Made by a program: the position numbers and the translations under genes. Below are positions 45,501 through 56,995 of a DNA stretch of 64,000 nt, piece after piece. Source of the stretch: Ceratopteris richardii (lineage: Eukaryota; Streptophyta; Polypodiopsida; Polypodiales; Pteridaceae). Under the pieces are notes generated by a model. It had not been told where the DNA came from. It did not search any database and saw only the letters and a program-made list of their open reading frames with translations. Each line of letters starts with the position of its first letter. Position 1 is the first letter of the stretch. Where the stretch lies: positions 18,050,977 through 18,114,976 of the forward strand of contig CM035444.1 in assembly GCA_020310875.1 (NCBI GenBank), given 5' to 3'.

Positions 45501-48096
45501 TGATCTCGATCTCTAGGTAGATGATCCTTTAGAATCTACCAATGTGCATGTTCAAGAAGATTAGATCAAAATGGTTGATTTAAATACTACATCCAAATCT
45601 TGTATGGTGAAAATTTGTTTTGAGCTAACTTCCTCATTTTGAAATCAATGAATTTCCTTGCTAATAGAATTTAAAGATGTCTTTTCTTGGGATTTTTTTG
45701 AGATACAGGGGTTAGACCCTGCATTTTCCAGCATAAGATTCAACTTGAACCTGTCATTCAATAGCACTATCGCATGACTCTGAATTTTGAAAAGCAGGTA
45801 GAGGAATAATTAGATCAGTTGTCGCACGTTATTGTCCCTATTGAGTACCCTGAATGGGTTTTCCCTTTTGTTGTAGTTCCTAAGAGAAATTAGCAACTGG
45901 GATTCTGTGTTGATTATTGTAAGTTGAATGTCACTACAGTCTCATATCCTTTTCCTTTAGGGATGACTTAAGTAGACATCCCTAAAATTTCTTTTATAAC
46001 AACTTGGGGAGTTTTTTCCTGTACAATTATATGGTTTGGACTTCAAAATGCTCCTAATACTTTCCAACATGTATGCATCGAATTCTCACCCCTTATTTAA
46101 CTAGCTTTATGCAGGTGTTCCTCGATGATTTCTTTGTTTCAGGGAGCCAAGTGGATCATTGGGGCAACATTTATGCCTATATTTTGCATAATCTCAGAAA
46201 GTTCATCTTTGCTTGAACCCAACTAAATTGATTTTTGAGGTGAACTGGTGAAAATTGCTCAAAAATGTTATTTCTAGGGATAGTATCGCCATGGATCCTG
46301 ATTAGTGAAGGTGGTTTTGGAAGGCCATCCTTGCAATCTTCCAAATCCATTCTTTGATTTTTAGGGCAAATACAATGGCATGGCTCCCATTTGAGATATC
46401 TTGCTAACATTGTTATGCCACTTAATGGTATAGCTCATGTTAAGTCAATCAATTCTAGTGGAATGTGGAGTGTGATCTTGCCTTCGGATGGCTCAAATTT
46501 CTTCTTACAAAGGCACCCATACTCCAAGCACCTGATTGGAATCATCCATTCATGTTCTTGTTGATGCTTTTGATATAGCCATTGACTTTGTTTTAATGTA
46601 GAAAGCAAGATGTTTTGAGTTCCATCTGGTTTAGTATGCTAGTTGTCATTTAGCCAATGCCAAGAATAATTATTTGGTTACTGAACATGAATGCCTTGAC
46701 CTCATCAATTCTATTTAAAAAATATGGCATTACTTATGGGGTCGTCCTTTCACTTTCCATGTGGATCATTCAACCTTTCTTTATTTGGTGAAACAATAGA
46801 ATTTGGTTGGTTGCCTTGCACGGTGGGTGTTACTATTGCAAGAATTTGACTATGATGTCATCCATTGAACTGGATCTTATCATGTTATGATTGATTTTTT
46901 ATCTCACTTGAACAGTGGTGAACCTTTGGTGGGGTCGATGAATCGTTTCCATACAGGAACTTTTCTAGGTCATTGAGACCGATGATATAGTAGTCAGAGT
47001 CCCCACATGTTATGAGGAAATGATGTCCTTTTTGGCTACTAGTGTTCCTGTAGCTCAATTATGGTCCATTGCCCAAAAAAATTCTTATTTTGTGTAGGCG
47101 ACAATTTTCTATTATCTTGGGATAACTTTATTATAAAGACTTGGTCGATGTTTGGCTTTGTTGTATGCCTCTTCATGAAGTGTCTATGGTCATTTCAAAA
47201 GCCCATGCTAGTCCTACTAGTGTTCATATAGGGGTGGAGCTTATAGTTCGAAAGATTATTTCTAGTGGTTTGTGGTGGGCCAATGGTATGTCCACAATTA
47301 TGTGTGTTTGTGTGCTCCCTATTAATGGATGGGTGAGCTCTACATAGTGCATCGATTTCCCCTCCAACAAGTACTTCCTTTGGAACCTTTCCAAAAATGG
47401 GGCTTAGACTTTATTGATTTTATTTGGCCCCCAGATGCTCATTCTAGAAATAATTTCATCTTAACCGCATGGATTATGTTACTCATTGAGTAGAGCCTTG
47501 GGCTTTATGGCATGCTACTATGAGGAGCGTGATGGCTGCTCTCATTAGACATTTATTTCCTCACTTTGGACTACCTTTGGGATTATTCTTGGATCAAGGC
47601 ACAAATTATTATCATATTGAACATAAATTTAGTACTCCTCATTATCCTCGAGCCAATAGATCAGCTAAGAGTACTAATAAGGTTCTCTTATTGATGCTTC
47701 AAAAAATGCTATTAGAACATCCGGATAAATGGGACCAATATCTCCCTACGGCCTTGTGCTTACCGTACTTCTTATAAATTTTCTATTGGATTTACTCCCT
47801 TGAAACTAGTCTACAGATTAGAAGTTATCGCTCTAATGGAATTTGCAATTCTTAGTTTACATATTGCAGTTCAAGATCACTTATTACCAGAGGATTCCTT
47901 TATTTATAATCTCCATGCTCTTCGGTCTTTGGAAGAGCATCGTTACCAATGTTTCATACTTATGCAAAAAGTCAACCATTGTCAAAGTTGATGGCATGAT
48001 CGACATTTAAAAACTCCTATTTTTTGTTGTTATGATCTTGTTATGTTCTTCGTTCTAAAATGAAGCAGCAAGTAGACAAATTTAAATTATGATGGA
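45501..48096 (+). pseudogene. Ty3/gypsy pol relic L, part 1
   Basis: Plus strand. RT: FKDVFSWDFFEIQGLDPA-like start (45661), EYPEWVFPFVVVPKRN-like stretch (45840-45890), ITTWGVFS and FGLQNAPNTFQHV (45995-46070). RNase H: VDHSTFLYLVKQ and RWVLLLQEFDYDVIH (46765-46865). Integrase: 47140-47330 zinc region, FGLPLGLFLDQGTNY and HYPRANRSAKSTNKVLLLM (47560-47700), then DKWDQYLPTALCLP. It is full of stops. The frame continues across Copia-A2 at 54082. Confidence 0.9.
48092..48096. other. Target-site duplication of Copia-A2, left
   Basis: ATGGA directly before the 5' LTR; repeated at 54082-54086. Confidence 0.9.
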
Positions 48097-48393
48097 TGTT
48101 ACCATTAGTTTCCATGTGAAAGGCCAAATGGCCACCGGACACTTCTTTGTATATGTTCTTTAATAAAACATATAGTGGCTTGGTCAGTCATAGACTGTAA
48201 GTTAGACCGCATTTGTAAGACCTAAGAAGTCTGTCTTCGTGCTTCCAATGTACTGTGTTTTCTGTGTATTCTACAACCTCTGTGCGGAGTACTGTGTGCG
48301 GCCTCAGGAGCTCGGTTTTCTACTCCGAGCATATCGTCGTGGAGCTCTCGAGAGGGAGAGTGCACTGTGGTGCATCGCCATTGAAACACTTCA
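48097..48393 (+). repeat. 5' LTR of Copia-A2
   Basis: TGTTACCATTAG to ACACTTCA, 297 bp. Contains TTTAATAAAACATA, a polyadenylation-like signal, near 48158. About 12 substitutions and one indel versus the 3' LTR by eye. Confidence 0.95.
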
Positions 48394-48394
48394 C

Positions 48395-48406
48395 TGGTAT
48401 TAGAGC
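48395..48406 (+). other. Primer-binding site of Copia-A2
   Basis: TGGTATTAGAGC, one base after the LTR; one change from the initiator-Met site. Confidence 0.85.
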
Positions 48407-49596
48407 TGTTCGAGGCAAAAGCTTTGTTCCTTTTGTGCGAGCGAAGCGACCCCCCTCCAAGGCTTTCGACTAAGGCGGCAACCAAGGCATAGACCTTGGC
48501 ATACCTTGTCATCCGAGTCACCAAAGTCACCATTGGCGCCGTTGGCTGTGCACGAGGGAGGACCTCAACGATCAAGGAATATAGAGGTTCTCGATACTTC
48601 TCGGGAGGTCACCCATCCCAGTACTGTTCCCCCTAGAGCTCGCTTAACTATGGCAATCTCTTGCCACTAAGCTACACTCTTGTGGTGTTTGAAGAAGGGG
48701 AAAGAGGAAGGTTGACATTACCTTGAACAAGTTTTGGTCCCTCAAAGCTTCATTTTTTGCTTTCAAAGCCTATTTCTGAAGCAATTTTGGGGTGTTTTTT
48801 GGAGCCATTTTGGAGTACTTTCGCACATAGTTCTCTTCGCACAAGTCCAAGAACATCAAGAAGAGTGTTCCTTGTACTTCTCAAACAATAAATATCAACC
48901 TTTGGGGCTGTATTTTCAGCCACACTCATAAAACTACAGGTTTCTCGAGGGGTTTTCAGTTTTGGTGGGAGCAGTCGTTGCAAATTTATGTAGGTTTTTA
49001 AAGCCTAAAACATCATAGTTGACAGACACTTGCAGGTGTTATTCGCTAGTTTTTGGGCTGTGTATTCAGCCTTTTAGTGTCATTTTACTGCATATATTGA
49101 GCACATACACACCATCTACGCTTCTGTGGATACCGCTTATGTACATCCATGTGGTCATTGATATAGCAGTTACGTTCTTTGCATAAAGCCCTTTACGTTT
49201 GATAAAGAGGGTCGTGGTGAGGTTTTCTTAACTGGGAGACACCCAGATGTCGGGGTCTCTTCGGTGATGCAGGTGGAAGACTTACCCATCCTCGCCATAG
49301 GAGATGTATGATAGTTGTTCATAGGTGCTCGATAAGCCTAGTTGGCTTCTATTGGGTAATTGATTATATGCAGTGGAGTCAGTGATTCACTATGTAGGTA
49401 GACATGTCAGTACTTGCAGTTTTATGATACTTTGACACTAGTCATATACTAATTTTGCGGAGGATACTCTGGCAAAATTTTTCCAGATTTTTGGTTTAGT
49501 CAACTATACAGTGGTCGATTTACTCCTTGATACACTTATTTGTTGGTGTTTGGACTCTTCTAGCTCCATTATCATTCTATTCAGTTCTCTACGATC
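48407..49596 (+). other. 5' leader of Copia-A2
   Basis: Almost 1.2 kb without a sense ORF, homologous to 8040-9232. Holds the antisense Pol III-like block at 48588-48683. Such a long leader would have to carry the packaging and dimerisation signals, but I cannot point to them. Confidence 0.85.
48588..48683 (-). repeat. tRNA-like A box and 5S rRNA-derived segment, antisense in Copia-A2 leader
   Basis: Minus strand: GAGTGTAGCTTAGTGGCAAG (tRNA A-box-like), then GTTAAGCGAGCT (48648-48637), AACAGTACTGGGATGGGTGA and CCTCCCGAGAAGT (to about 48596). This copy is closer to plant 5S rRNA than the A1 copy (GGGATGGGTGACCTCC against AGGATGGGTGACCTCC), so both derive from a better ancestor. Only the internal promoter half of 5S is present. 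Confidence 0.78.
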
Positions 49597-52500
49597 ACGG
49601 CATCAGAGGTCTCAAGCACATCCGGTGGATCAGGGTCTAGTGCTAGTGTTCCGAGGAGGAGCTATAACTTGCAGGGCAAAGACCATTTTGAGATCTGAAA
49701 ATTTGATGGCACAAACTTTGCTCTATGGAAGAATCAGATTAAAGATGTGCTGATTCAAAGGAGGCAATGGAAGCGAGTAAATGGGATTTCAAAGAAGCCT
49801 GCTGACATGGATGAAGATGATTGGGATGAGTTAGATGAAATGGCCAGGTCTACCATTCGCTTGCACTTGGCAGATAATGTTTACTTTATAGTATTAGACT
49901 GCAAAAGTGCAGAGGAGCTTTGGAAGAAGTTATGCAATACATATGAAAAAGAGACGGCATCAAATAAAGTGTATCTGATGAGAAAATTATATGACCTTCG
50001 TATGAAGGACATAGATAGTGTTGCTGCTCATCTAAATGAGTTTGATGCTATATTCTCCCAGTTACAGGCTCAGAAAATGGATATGGATAATGAAATGAAA
50101 GCAGTATTGCTGTTATGCACCCTGCCATCATCATGGGATACGTTTTGCACAACTATTAGCAACAGTGCACCTGGTGGTAAACTCGTCTATGATGACATAT
50201 GTGGAGCACTCTTGAGTGAGGAGATTCATAGAAAATCTATGGTTGGCACTCAGAGTAGACATGCATATAATGTTCGTGATTCTTACCAAGGAAAGAATCA
50301 ACAACATGGCAGGAGCAAGAACAAGGAAAAGAATGGTCAATGGAATAAGAGTAGAAGTAAATCAAGGAAGAGGGATATCGAATGCCATTATTGTCATAAG
50401 AAAGGACACATAATGAAAGACTGTTATGCATTAAAGAATGCTAAAGGTAAAGGACAGAATTTTGATGGGCATGTTAAACAGTTACCTGCACCATCTACTT
50501 CGACTGTGAAGATTGAAGAAATTAATGCTATTTCTGATGATGCTGATGTGTTGACACTTGATAGTGCTATGCCATCTGAGGCACTTATGGTTGATTCTCT
50601 TTGCCACACGTGGCTACTAGATTCTGGTGCTTCTTTCCATGTGACACCACATAGAGAATGGTTCTCTAATTATGCAGCAAAGTCTCTTGGTACCATGAGA
50701 CTTGGTGACTCTTACCAGTGTGATGTTGTGGGGATTGGAGATGTGGTTGTGCAGTTCATTGATGGTTCAAAATTTACTATGCATAATGTACGCCATGTAC
50801 CTCAGTTATCATGCAGTTTGATGTCAGTTGGTCAACTTGATGACCTTGGTTACAAGGTGGTCTTCTATGCTCAGTCCTTTCATATATCAAAGGGCAATAT
50901 GGTTATTGAAAAAGGAAGCAAATTTGGCTCACTTTATCCTTTATTTGTATCACAGAAAGAACACTTGTTAGCTGTTACTGAACAGCCTATGGCTTGTATT
51001 TGGCATGGTCGTTTGGGCCATATATCTCATAGTGGAATGGAAAATCTTTCTCGTTCTAGCTACTTACCTGTGTTATCTTTCTCTGATTTTTCATTTTGTG
51101 AGCATTGTCAATATGGAAAGCAAACCAGAAATGTGCATAGAACGCACATTGACTCTTCAATTCAGCCTTTAGATCTCATTCATACAGATCTGTGTGGTCC
51201 TATGCCCACTAGGTCCTTAGGTGGTTCTCTTTACTTTGTCACTTTCATAGATGATGCTACTAGAAAAGTTTGGGTATATCCTATCAAATCAAAGGATGAT
51301 GTATTCCCTACTTTCAGAAAATGGCTTGCTTCAATTGAGATTGAAAAAGGAACTAAGCTTAAGGCTTTACGTTCAGATAATGGGGGTGAGTATACCTCAC
51401 ATGAATTCAGCCTTTTCTGTCAGTCTAGAGGGATTCGTAGAGAGTTTACAGCTCCTTATACCCCAGTATAGAATGGTGTAGCTGAGAGGATGAATAGAAC
51501 TATTCAAGATAGAGTAGTCTCTATGTTCCATCATGCAAACCTCTCACAAGGTTTTTGGGCAGAAGCAGTATTGACTGCAGTTCATGTGATTAACCTTTCA
51601 CCTAGTACTGCAAAAGGTCTGAAAGTGGCACAAGAGTTATGGACAGGGAAACCACCATATTATGATCATCTTCGAGTTTTTGGGTGTGAAGCATATGTTC
51701 ATATACCCAAGAATCTTAGACAAAAGTTGGACCATAAGAAATGCATTTTTCTTGGATATGGTCGAGAAGGACAATTTGGATATCGCTTATGGGATCCTAA
51801 AATATGGTCAGTGATCAGAAGTAGTGATGTCATTTTTAATGAGTCTAAGATGCATAAACAACCCATTAAGGAGGTTGAAGTGAGAAGAGTGGTGTTTGAG
51901 GATACTAGTCCTCTGGTTAGCATGCATAAAAATGCTGCACATAGGGATGTTCAAGAGAATGTCCATTCAGATCAGTCTGCACATGTTCCTGTTCAGCAAT
52001 CATTGAGACGTTCTGCACGTGTCTCATATCCACCTGATAGATATGTTCCACGTTTAGATTTTTTTATGCTAACAGATGCCGGTGAGCCTTCTTGCTACAA
52101 AGAGGCTATGCAGACAGAGGATCATGTCAAGTGGGAGCGTGCCATGAAGAGTGAGTTCGATTCTATTCACAAGAATGGTACTTGGGACTTAGTACCTTTG
52201 CCAAAGGGCAGAAAAGCTTTACCATGTAAATGGGTATATAAGTTGAAATTCACATTAGATAGTGCTTCTCCAAAATATAAAGCACGACTTGTTGCAAAGG
52301 GTTTTAAGCAACAACATGGTGTTGATTTTGAGGAAATCTTCTCTCGAGTGGTCAAGATGACTACTTTGCGCATGTTGCTTGGATTCGTTGCAATGGAGGA
52401 CTTAGAGCTAGTCCAAATGGATGTGAAAACAACTTTCTTGCATGGAGATCTTACAGATGAGATCTATATGGAACAACCAGAGGGTTATGTAGTTCCTGGC

Positions 52501-53637
52501 AAGGAAAGTCTAGTTTGTAAGCTCAAGAAGAGCTTGTATGGACTTAAACAGTCTCCTAGACAATGGTACCAAAAGTTTGATGCTTTTATGAAGTCCCAAG
52601 GCTATTCTCGGAGCAATGAGGATCATTGTCTCTAAACAAAGAGATGTTCTGATGGTAGCTTGATATGCTTGATACTTTACGTCGATGATATGTTGATTGC
52701 TGGGAAGTCCTCTTATGATTTGTCACTTCTCAAAAAGAAGTTGAGTCAGACATTTGATATGAAGGATTTGGGGGATGCCAAACATATTCTTGGCATGCGC
52801 ATTACTCGTGATAGGAGTAAAAGATGCATATACTTGTCTCAAAGTGAGTACATATCCAAAGTACTTCACCGATTCAATATGCAGGGTGGAAAGGCATTGA
52901 GTACACCTTTACCCACATATGTGAAATTGAGCAAGGATGACTGCCCCAAATCAGATGAGGAAAAGGAATTCATGACCAAAATTCCCTATCAGTCTGTTGT
53001 TGGTAGTGTCATGTATGCTATGGTGGCTACGAGACCAGACATTGCATTTGCAGTGGGAGTTGTGAGGAGATATATGTCTAATCCTGGCAAGAAACATTGG
53101 GAAGCGATCAAAATGATTTTGAGATATCTGAGTGGCACTAAGGACAAGTGTCTATGCTTAGGTAGAGGGAAAGCATCCATTATTGGTTACACAGATTCTG
53201 ACTATGCTGGTTGTGTAGACAATCGTAAGTCTACATCAGGGTACATTTTTCATTTTGCTGGAGGTGCTATCTCTTGGAGATCTCGTCTTCAAGAATGTAC
53301 AGTTGTTTCCACAACAGAAGCAGAGTATGTTGCAGCAAGTGAGGCATGTAAGGAAGCATTGTGGCTTTCTCGTCTTGCTTGTGATATGGGTTTACCTCAA
53401 CATGTACCTCACTTGCTCAGTGATAGTCAGAGTGCCATTGCTTTGGCTAAGAATCTGGTCTATCATGTAAAGACCAAGCACATTGAGGTGAGGTATCACT
53501 TCATTAGAGATTGCTTAGCCACTGCGAGCATTATTCTTGAGAAGGTTCACACTCGAAATAATGCTGCAGATGCTTTGACTAAAGCTCTACCACAGGATAG
53601 CTTTCAACACTGTTCTCACTTGATGGGGGTTAGTTGA
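49597..53637 (+). pseudogene. gag-pol polyprotein of Copia-A2, single frame with three stops
   Basis: One uninterrupted frame register of 1346 codons plus stop, the usual size for copia. Codon 1 is ACG (49597-49599); A1 has ATG there. Stops: TGA 49696-49698, TAG 51469-51471, TAA 52633-52635; A1 has sense codons at all three. Domains (residue numbers from codon 1): gag about 30-200; CCHC CHYCHKKGHIMKDC about 263; protease LLDSGASFHVTP about 341; pre-integrase WHGRLGHISHSGMENL about 469; integrase core HTDLCGPM about 529, SDNGGEYTSHEF about 592, NGVAERMNRT after the second stop; RT from about 860 with FLHGDLTDEIYMEQPEG and YVDDMLIAG about 1026; RNase H YTDSDYAGCVDNRKSTSGY about 1196, TTEAEYVAASEA, SDSQSAIALAKN. 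No frameshift seen. Confidence 0.96.
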
Positions 53638-53775
53638 TTCTTGATCTTACGCAGTCACTTGTATACTGTGTAACATGCCCATCAGGTGGGAGGTATAGTT
53701 TGTATACTTACACTCAGGTATTCTTTACCATTCTTTATTTTTTCTCCCATAGTTACTCTGGCCATATTGGCCTTT

Positions 53776-53785
53776 AGTGGGAGAT
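53776..53785 (+). other. Polypurine tract of Copia-A2
   Basis: AGTGGGAGAT just before the 3' LTR. Confidence 0.75.
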
Positions 53786-54081
53786 TGTTACCATTAGTGT
53801 CCATGTGAAAGGCCAAATGGCCACCGGACACTTCTTTGTATATGTTCTTTAATAAAACATATAGTGGCCTGGTCAGTCACAGACTGTAAGTTCGGCCGCA
53901 TTTGTAAGACCTAAGAAGTCTGTCTTCGTGCTTCTAGTGTACTGTGTTTTCTGCGTATTCTACAGCCTCTGTGCGGAGTACTGTGTGCAGCCTCAGGAGC
54001 TCGGTTTTCTACTCCGAGCATATCGTCGTGGAGCTCTCGAGAGGGAGACGCACTGTGGTGCATCGCCATTGAAACATTTCA
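53786..54081 (+). repeat. 3' LTR of Copia-A2
   Basis: 296 bp, TGTTACCATTAGTG to ACATTTCA, followed by the ATGGA duplication (54082-54086). Confidence 0.95.
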
Positions 54082-54215
54082 ATGGACATGTCCTTTTTGT
54101 ATCCATTCCAAAATTGGCCCGACCAAAATCTATTCGGCTACTTTAAGTGGTGTGATATTAGAAACTCCAATCAACAGGTCCAAACTTCATCGCTACCGAA
54201 CTTCATGAGTTTGGA
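54082..54215 (+). pseudogene. Ty3/gypsy pol relic L, part 2 (integrase C-terminal tail)
   Basis: Continues from KFKL at 48073-48084: GPTKIYSATLSGVILETPIN and SKLHRYR correspond to the LSTLxGxxLxxPVNGxxLKPY tail of gypsy integrases. Joining across Copia-A2 after removing one ATGGA keeps the frame. The end near 54215 is the last recognisable residue; no LTR follows. Confidence 0.8.
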
Positions 54216-54246
54216 ACTTGGGTGTCCTCTTTGTGCATATCATTTA

Positions 54247-54287
<41 letters not shown>

Positions 54288-54288
54288 C
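54247..54288. repeat. (AC)n(AT)n microsatellite
   Basis: About ten AC units followed by about ten AT units. Compound dinucleotide repeat just 3' of gypsy L. Confidence 0.95.
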
Positions 54289-56069
54289 ATCGGATAGGAT
54301 GCATGAAGTGTGCTTAGTAAATGCAATTAATATCATGTAAGATGGCAAGGTGTACCTCCATCCGATGTCAAGGTCATGCAATATGTCTAGTGGCTCCAAA
54401 AATGGACCACTAACTTTTTATTGCATGTACTTTGAGTACTTTGATATGTTATCTTATCTATGATTCAAGGTTTCTTCTTTGCCCATCTTCATTATCATAT
54501 TCTCAATTGGCATATGCAACATTGTCAGTTTTTGTGATGAACTAGCACAATTGATTAATGGGCTACTTTTACTGTTTTCACGATGATAGCCATGGTAGTT
54601 CCGAATCAGATTAAGTTTGTTGATCTGCATATGATGCAAATACCCCATTGACTTCCCAAAGTGCAGATGGAATGGTTTCACACTCGAGAGTTGATGGATT
54701 ATGGGATGGTGGATTGGCATCAAATTACTATGCATCCAATGCCACTTTCTTTTCTTTTACAAATGAATGAATAGTTGGAATAGGAAGGAGAGAACCTTTC
54801 ATTCTTCACCTTGATTATTAATCAAGAATTACAAATTCAAATTGATGTTGCTTACATTATGAAACATCTTGCATTAAGAAACAATGGTATCACAACCCCA
54901 ACTGTGTTAATTTCCCATGAGGAAATGGAGAAGATGTTTGGCAGACCTTCTTCAAGAGAATACAAGTATGTGTGTTTACCCGACCAGTCACCATGGAAGC
55001 TTGATCTATGTTTGGCTACACTAGTTTTGAATTTACGAACAAAACAATATGGAATTTCATAGACATTATACTCACTCTTGCGATAGAAGACAGAGTTAGT
55101 GTTAATTGGGTAGAGATTTTCTTTCACAAGCTCAAAAAGAAAGTGTGTCATTTGTTTCGCATGTCCAAAAAAAAGCCCAACTCTTGGACACAAAAGTAGG
55201 TATTTTTTTATTCTCTTAATTTTGGAAGGTCTTATGCCTTCATTTTGGTAGGCTGTAGAAGTGTTGATGGAGACTTTCCTACATGAACTGAAGCACCAAG
55301 GTAGTTCCAAGGAGCCAGTGGTGGATGATGAAGTGGATTTTGCACAAAAGAAACTCAAGGTAGAAATTGTTAAACACATGCTATGATGAGTTGAGGAGCA
55401 ACAACTTAAGAAGGTTTGCGAGCAAGTCACTACTTCTTCATTTTATGAGGAGGAAGCTTATAGACTCCAAGAGGAAGTTGTAATAGCAGCGGAGGCTGAG
55501 CAATGTCAGATGGAAGCAGAGCAAGAAATGGCAAGACATCGTACAGATGAAGTGGTAAGGCAAGATGAATTCCAATGATAGAAAGAATTTCGTTGCTCTA
55601 AGGTATTTGATAAGCATTTCTCTAATTTGTAGCCTTCACCGATTAGTCGCACCCTATCCCATGTACATAAGGTTTCCCTTAATGAGAAATCCAAGGAGCG
55701 ACATTGCAAAGATTCTCTAAAGTTCCCTAGTTTTAGAGGTCATATAAAATATCCTTGGTGCACCAATCTAGAACAAGTGAAATTATCTCAAGTTAACTTT
55801 ACAAATGGAAAAAGAGGAAACTACTTTGCATAGGGATGATGTAGAGTTCCAATGCTTGCAATCCAAAATTTTGCATATAACCAACATAATCTCAAACTTC
55901 AAGATATTATGGCAAGATGAGCCAATCTTTCTTATGAGTAGGTACAACCTATGAGGAGTGATATGATGGATTTAGAAGCCAAGTTGGAAGAAGGTGAAGA
56001 AGAGCAATATGTTTTGTGTGATCAAATACATGATGCCCAAGAATAATTACACAATGTAAGGGCTAATAA

Positions 56070-56418
56070 TGTTAGACATTTATTCACATGGATCGGTGCA
56101 TTTGATCCATAGGGATCAGTGGATTTGATCCACATAGATCACTCTATATGATCCACAGGGATCAGTTCATGTGTCTGACGGACAAGGGCCAGCTAGCCAA
56201 GGTCCCATGCTCGGGGGATACCCTAAGGTACTTTGGTAGTAATGGGAACTGCTTTGGTAGTAATGGGAATAAGTGTTGCATGATGGCCACATGTTCACAC
56301 TAGACCATTCTAGATCATTACTATTTTTAGAGTATACCATTGCTATTTTTAGAGTACAAGAGGGTATATATGGATGGGAGGAGAGTTACACACACATCAT
56401 TCAATTCTCTTTCTAACA
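56070..56418. mobile_element. Solo LTR (349 bp) with target duplication AATAA
   Basis: TGTTAGACATTTATTC to CTTTCTAACA, flanked by AATAA (56065-56069) and AATAA (56419-56423). It interrupts the coiled-coil region of ORF Q, which resumes beyond it. No internal region or second LTR, so it is what remains after LTR-LTR recombination. No other copy in the window. Confidence 0.85.
56090..56174. repeat. 23-bp tandem repeats in the solo LTR
   Basis: Four units start at 56090, 56113, 56136 and 56159, each GGATC/AGATC near the start and GATCC near the middle, so each unit is itself a partial palindrome. Arrays of this kind in LTR U3 regions often act as enhancers; here that is inference. Confidence 0.85.
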
Positions 56419-56995
56419 AATAAGGACTTGTTATAGAACCATGTGGTAGAATTGAAGACTGAAAAGGAAGGCCTGACAACATAGATTTTGACACTTATGT
56501 GTAACTAGCAGGCTGCAATTGCCAAGCTTAATATTATTGAGGAATTAGAACTTCAACTATGGGATGAAAAATAATCAATTATAGATAAAGCTCAAATCTT
56601 AGCAGATAAGGAACTTTAGATAACAAAGCTTTGGTAAATAGAGACTCAGTTGAAGTAGTTAGTGGAGGCCACGGATGAAAATCTTGTCTGAAAGGATGAA
56701 CAAATTACCAACCTTAGTTCCCAGCTTGCGAATGCTACAAGTGCGAGTCAAAATTTTTGGGAAACCATTTCTTTGGACTATGTTCAAGCTAAGCTAGCAG
56801 AAGCAGCATTAAAGACTAATTGGGGTACTCTACAATTTTTTGAGCAACATTTTCCAAGTTGAAGATGAGCATTCTATCTCCCAACTTAAGTCTATATTTG
56901 AAGAATTTTTGTATGACCTTGATAGAATAATGCATCCTCCCTCTAATCTTGATGATGATTTGTAGTAAGTGGGTATGTTCCACCATGCACCCTAC

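Larger units (their letters stand above)
48097..54081 (+). mobile_element. Copia-A2, nearly complete Ty1/copia element
   Basis: 5985 bp with both LTRs (297 and 296 bp, about a dozen differences), primer site, 1.2-kb leader, one gag-pol frame, PPT and a perfect 5-bp target duplication ATGGA. It lies in gypsy relic L: KFKL before and GPTKIYSATLSG after are neighbouring residues of the same integrase C-terminus. It is the youngest-looking element in the window. It cannot make its polyprotein as it stands because the start codon is ACG and three stops interrupt the frame. Confidence 0.96.
54580..56990 (+). pseudogene. Unknown decayed ORF Q: globular N-part, long coiled coil
   Basis: Plus strand, readable as one protein with stops and at least one frameshift (near 55060). 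N-terminal part: VQMEWFHTRELMDYGMVDWH-like stretch (54665-54725), DVAYIMKHLALRNNGITTPT (54843), EEMEKMFGRPSSREYKYVCL (54919), IWNFIDIILTLAIEDRVSVNW (55050-55110), FFHKLKKKVCHLFRMSKKKP. Then GTAGGT...TTTTGGTAG (55195-55250) could be a short intron. The rest is charged, Glu/Gln/Lys-rich heptad-like sequence (KKLKVEIVKHML, EEEAYRLQEEVV, DLEAKLEEGEEEQ, LSSQLANATSASQNF) down to about 56870. I do not recognise the family. A retroelement-associated ORF or an old host gene are both possible. Confidence 0.5.

Noticed and set aside
54852..55430. 192-codon open frame on the minus strand
   Set aside because: It lies antisense to ORF Q, whose plus-strand reading has coherent motifs and a coiled coil; the minus frame looks like a shadow.
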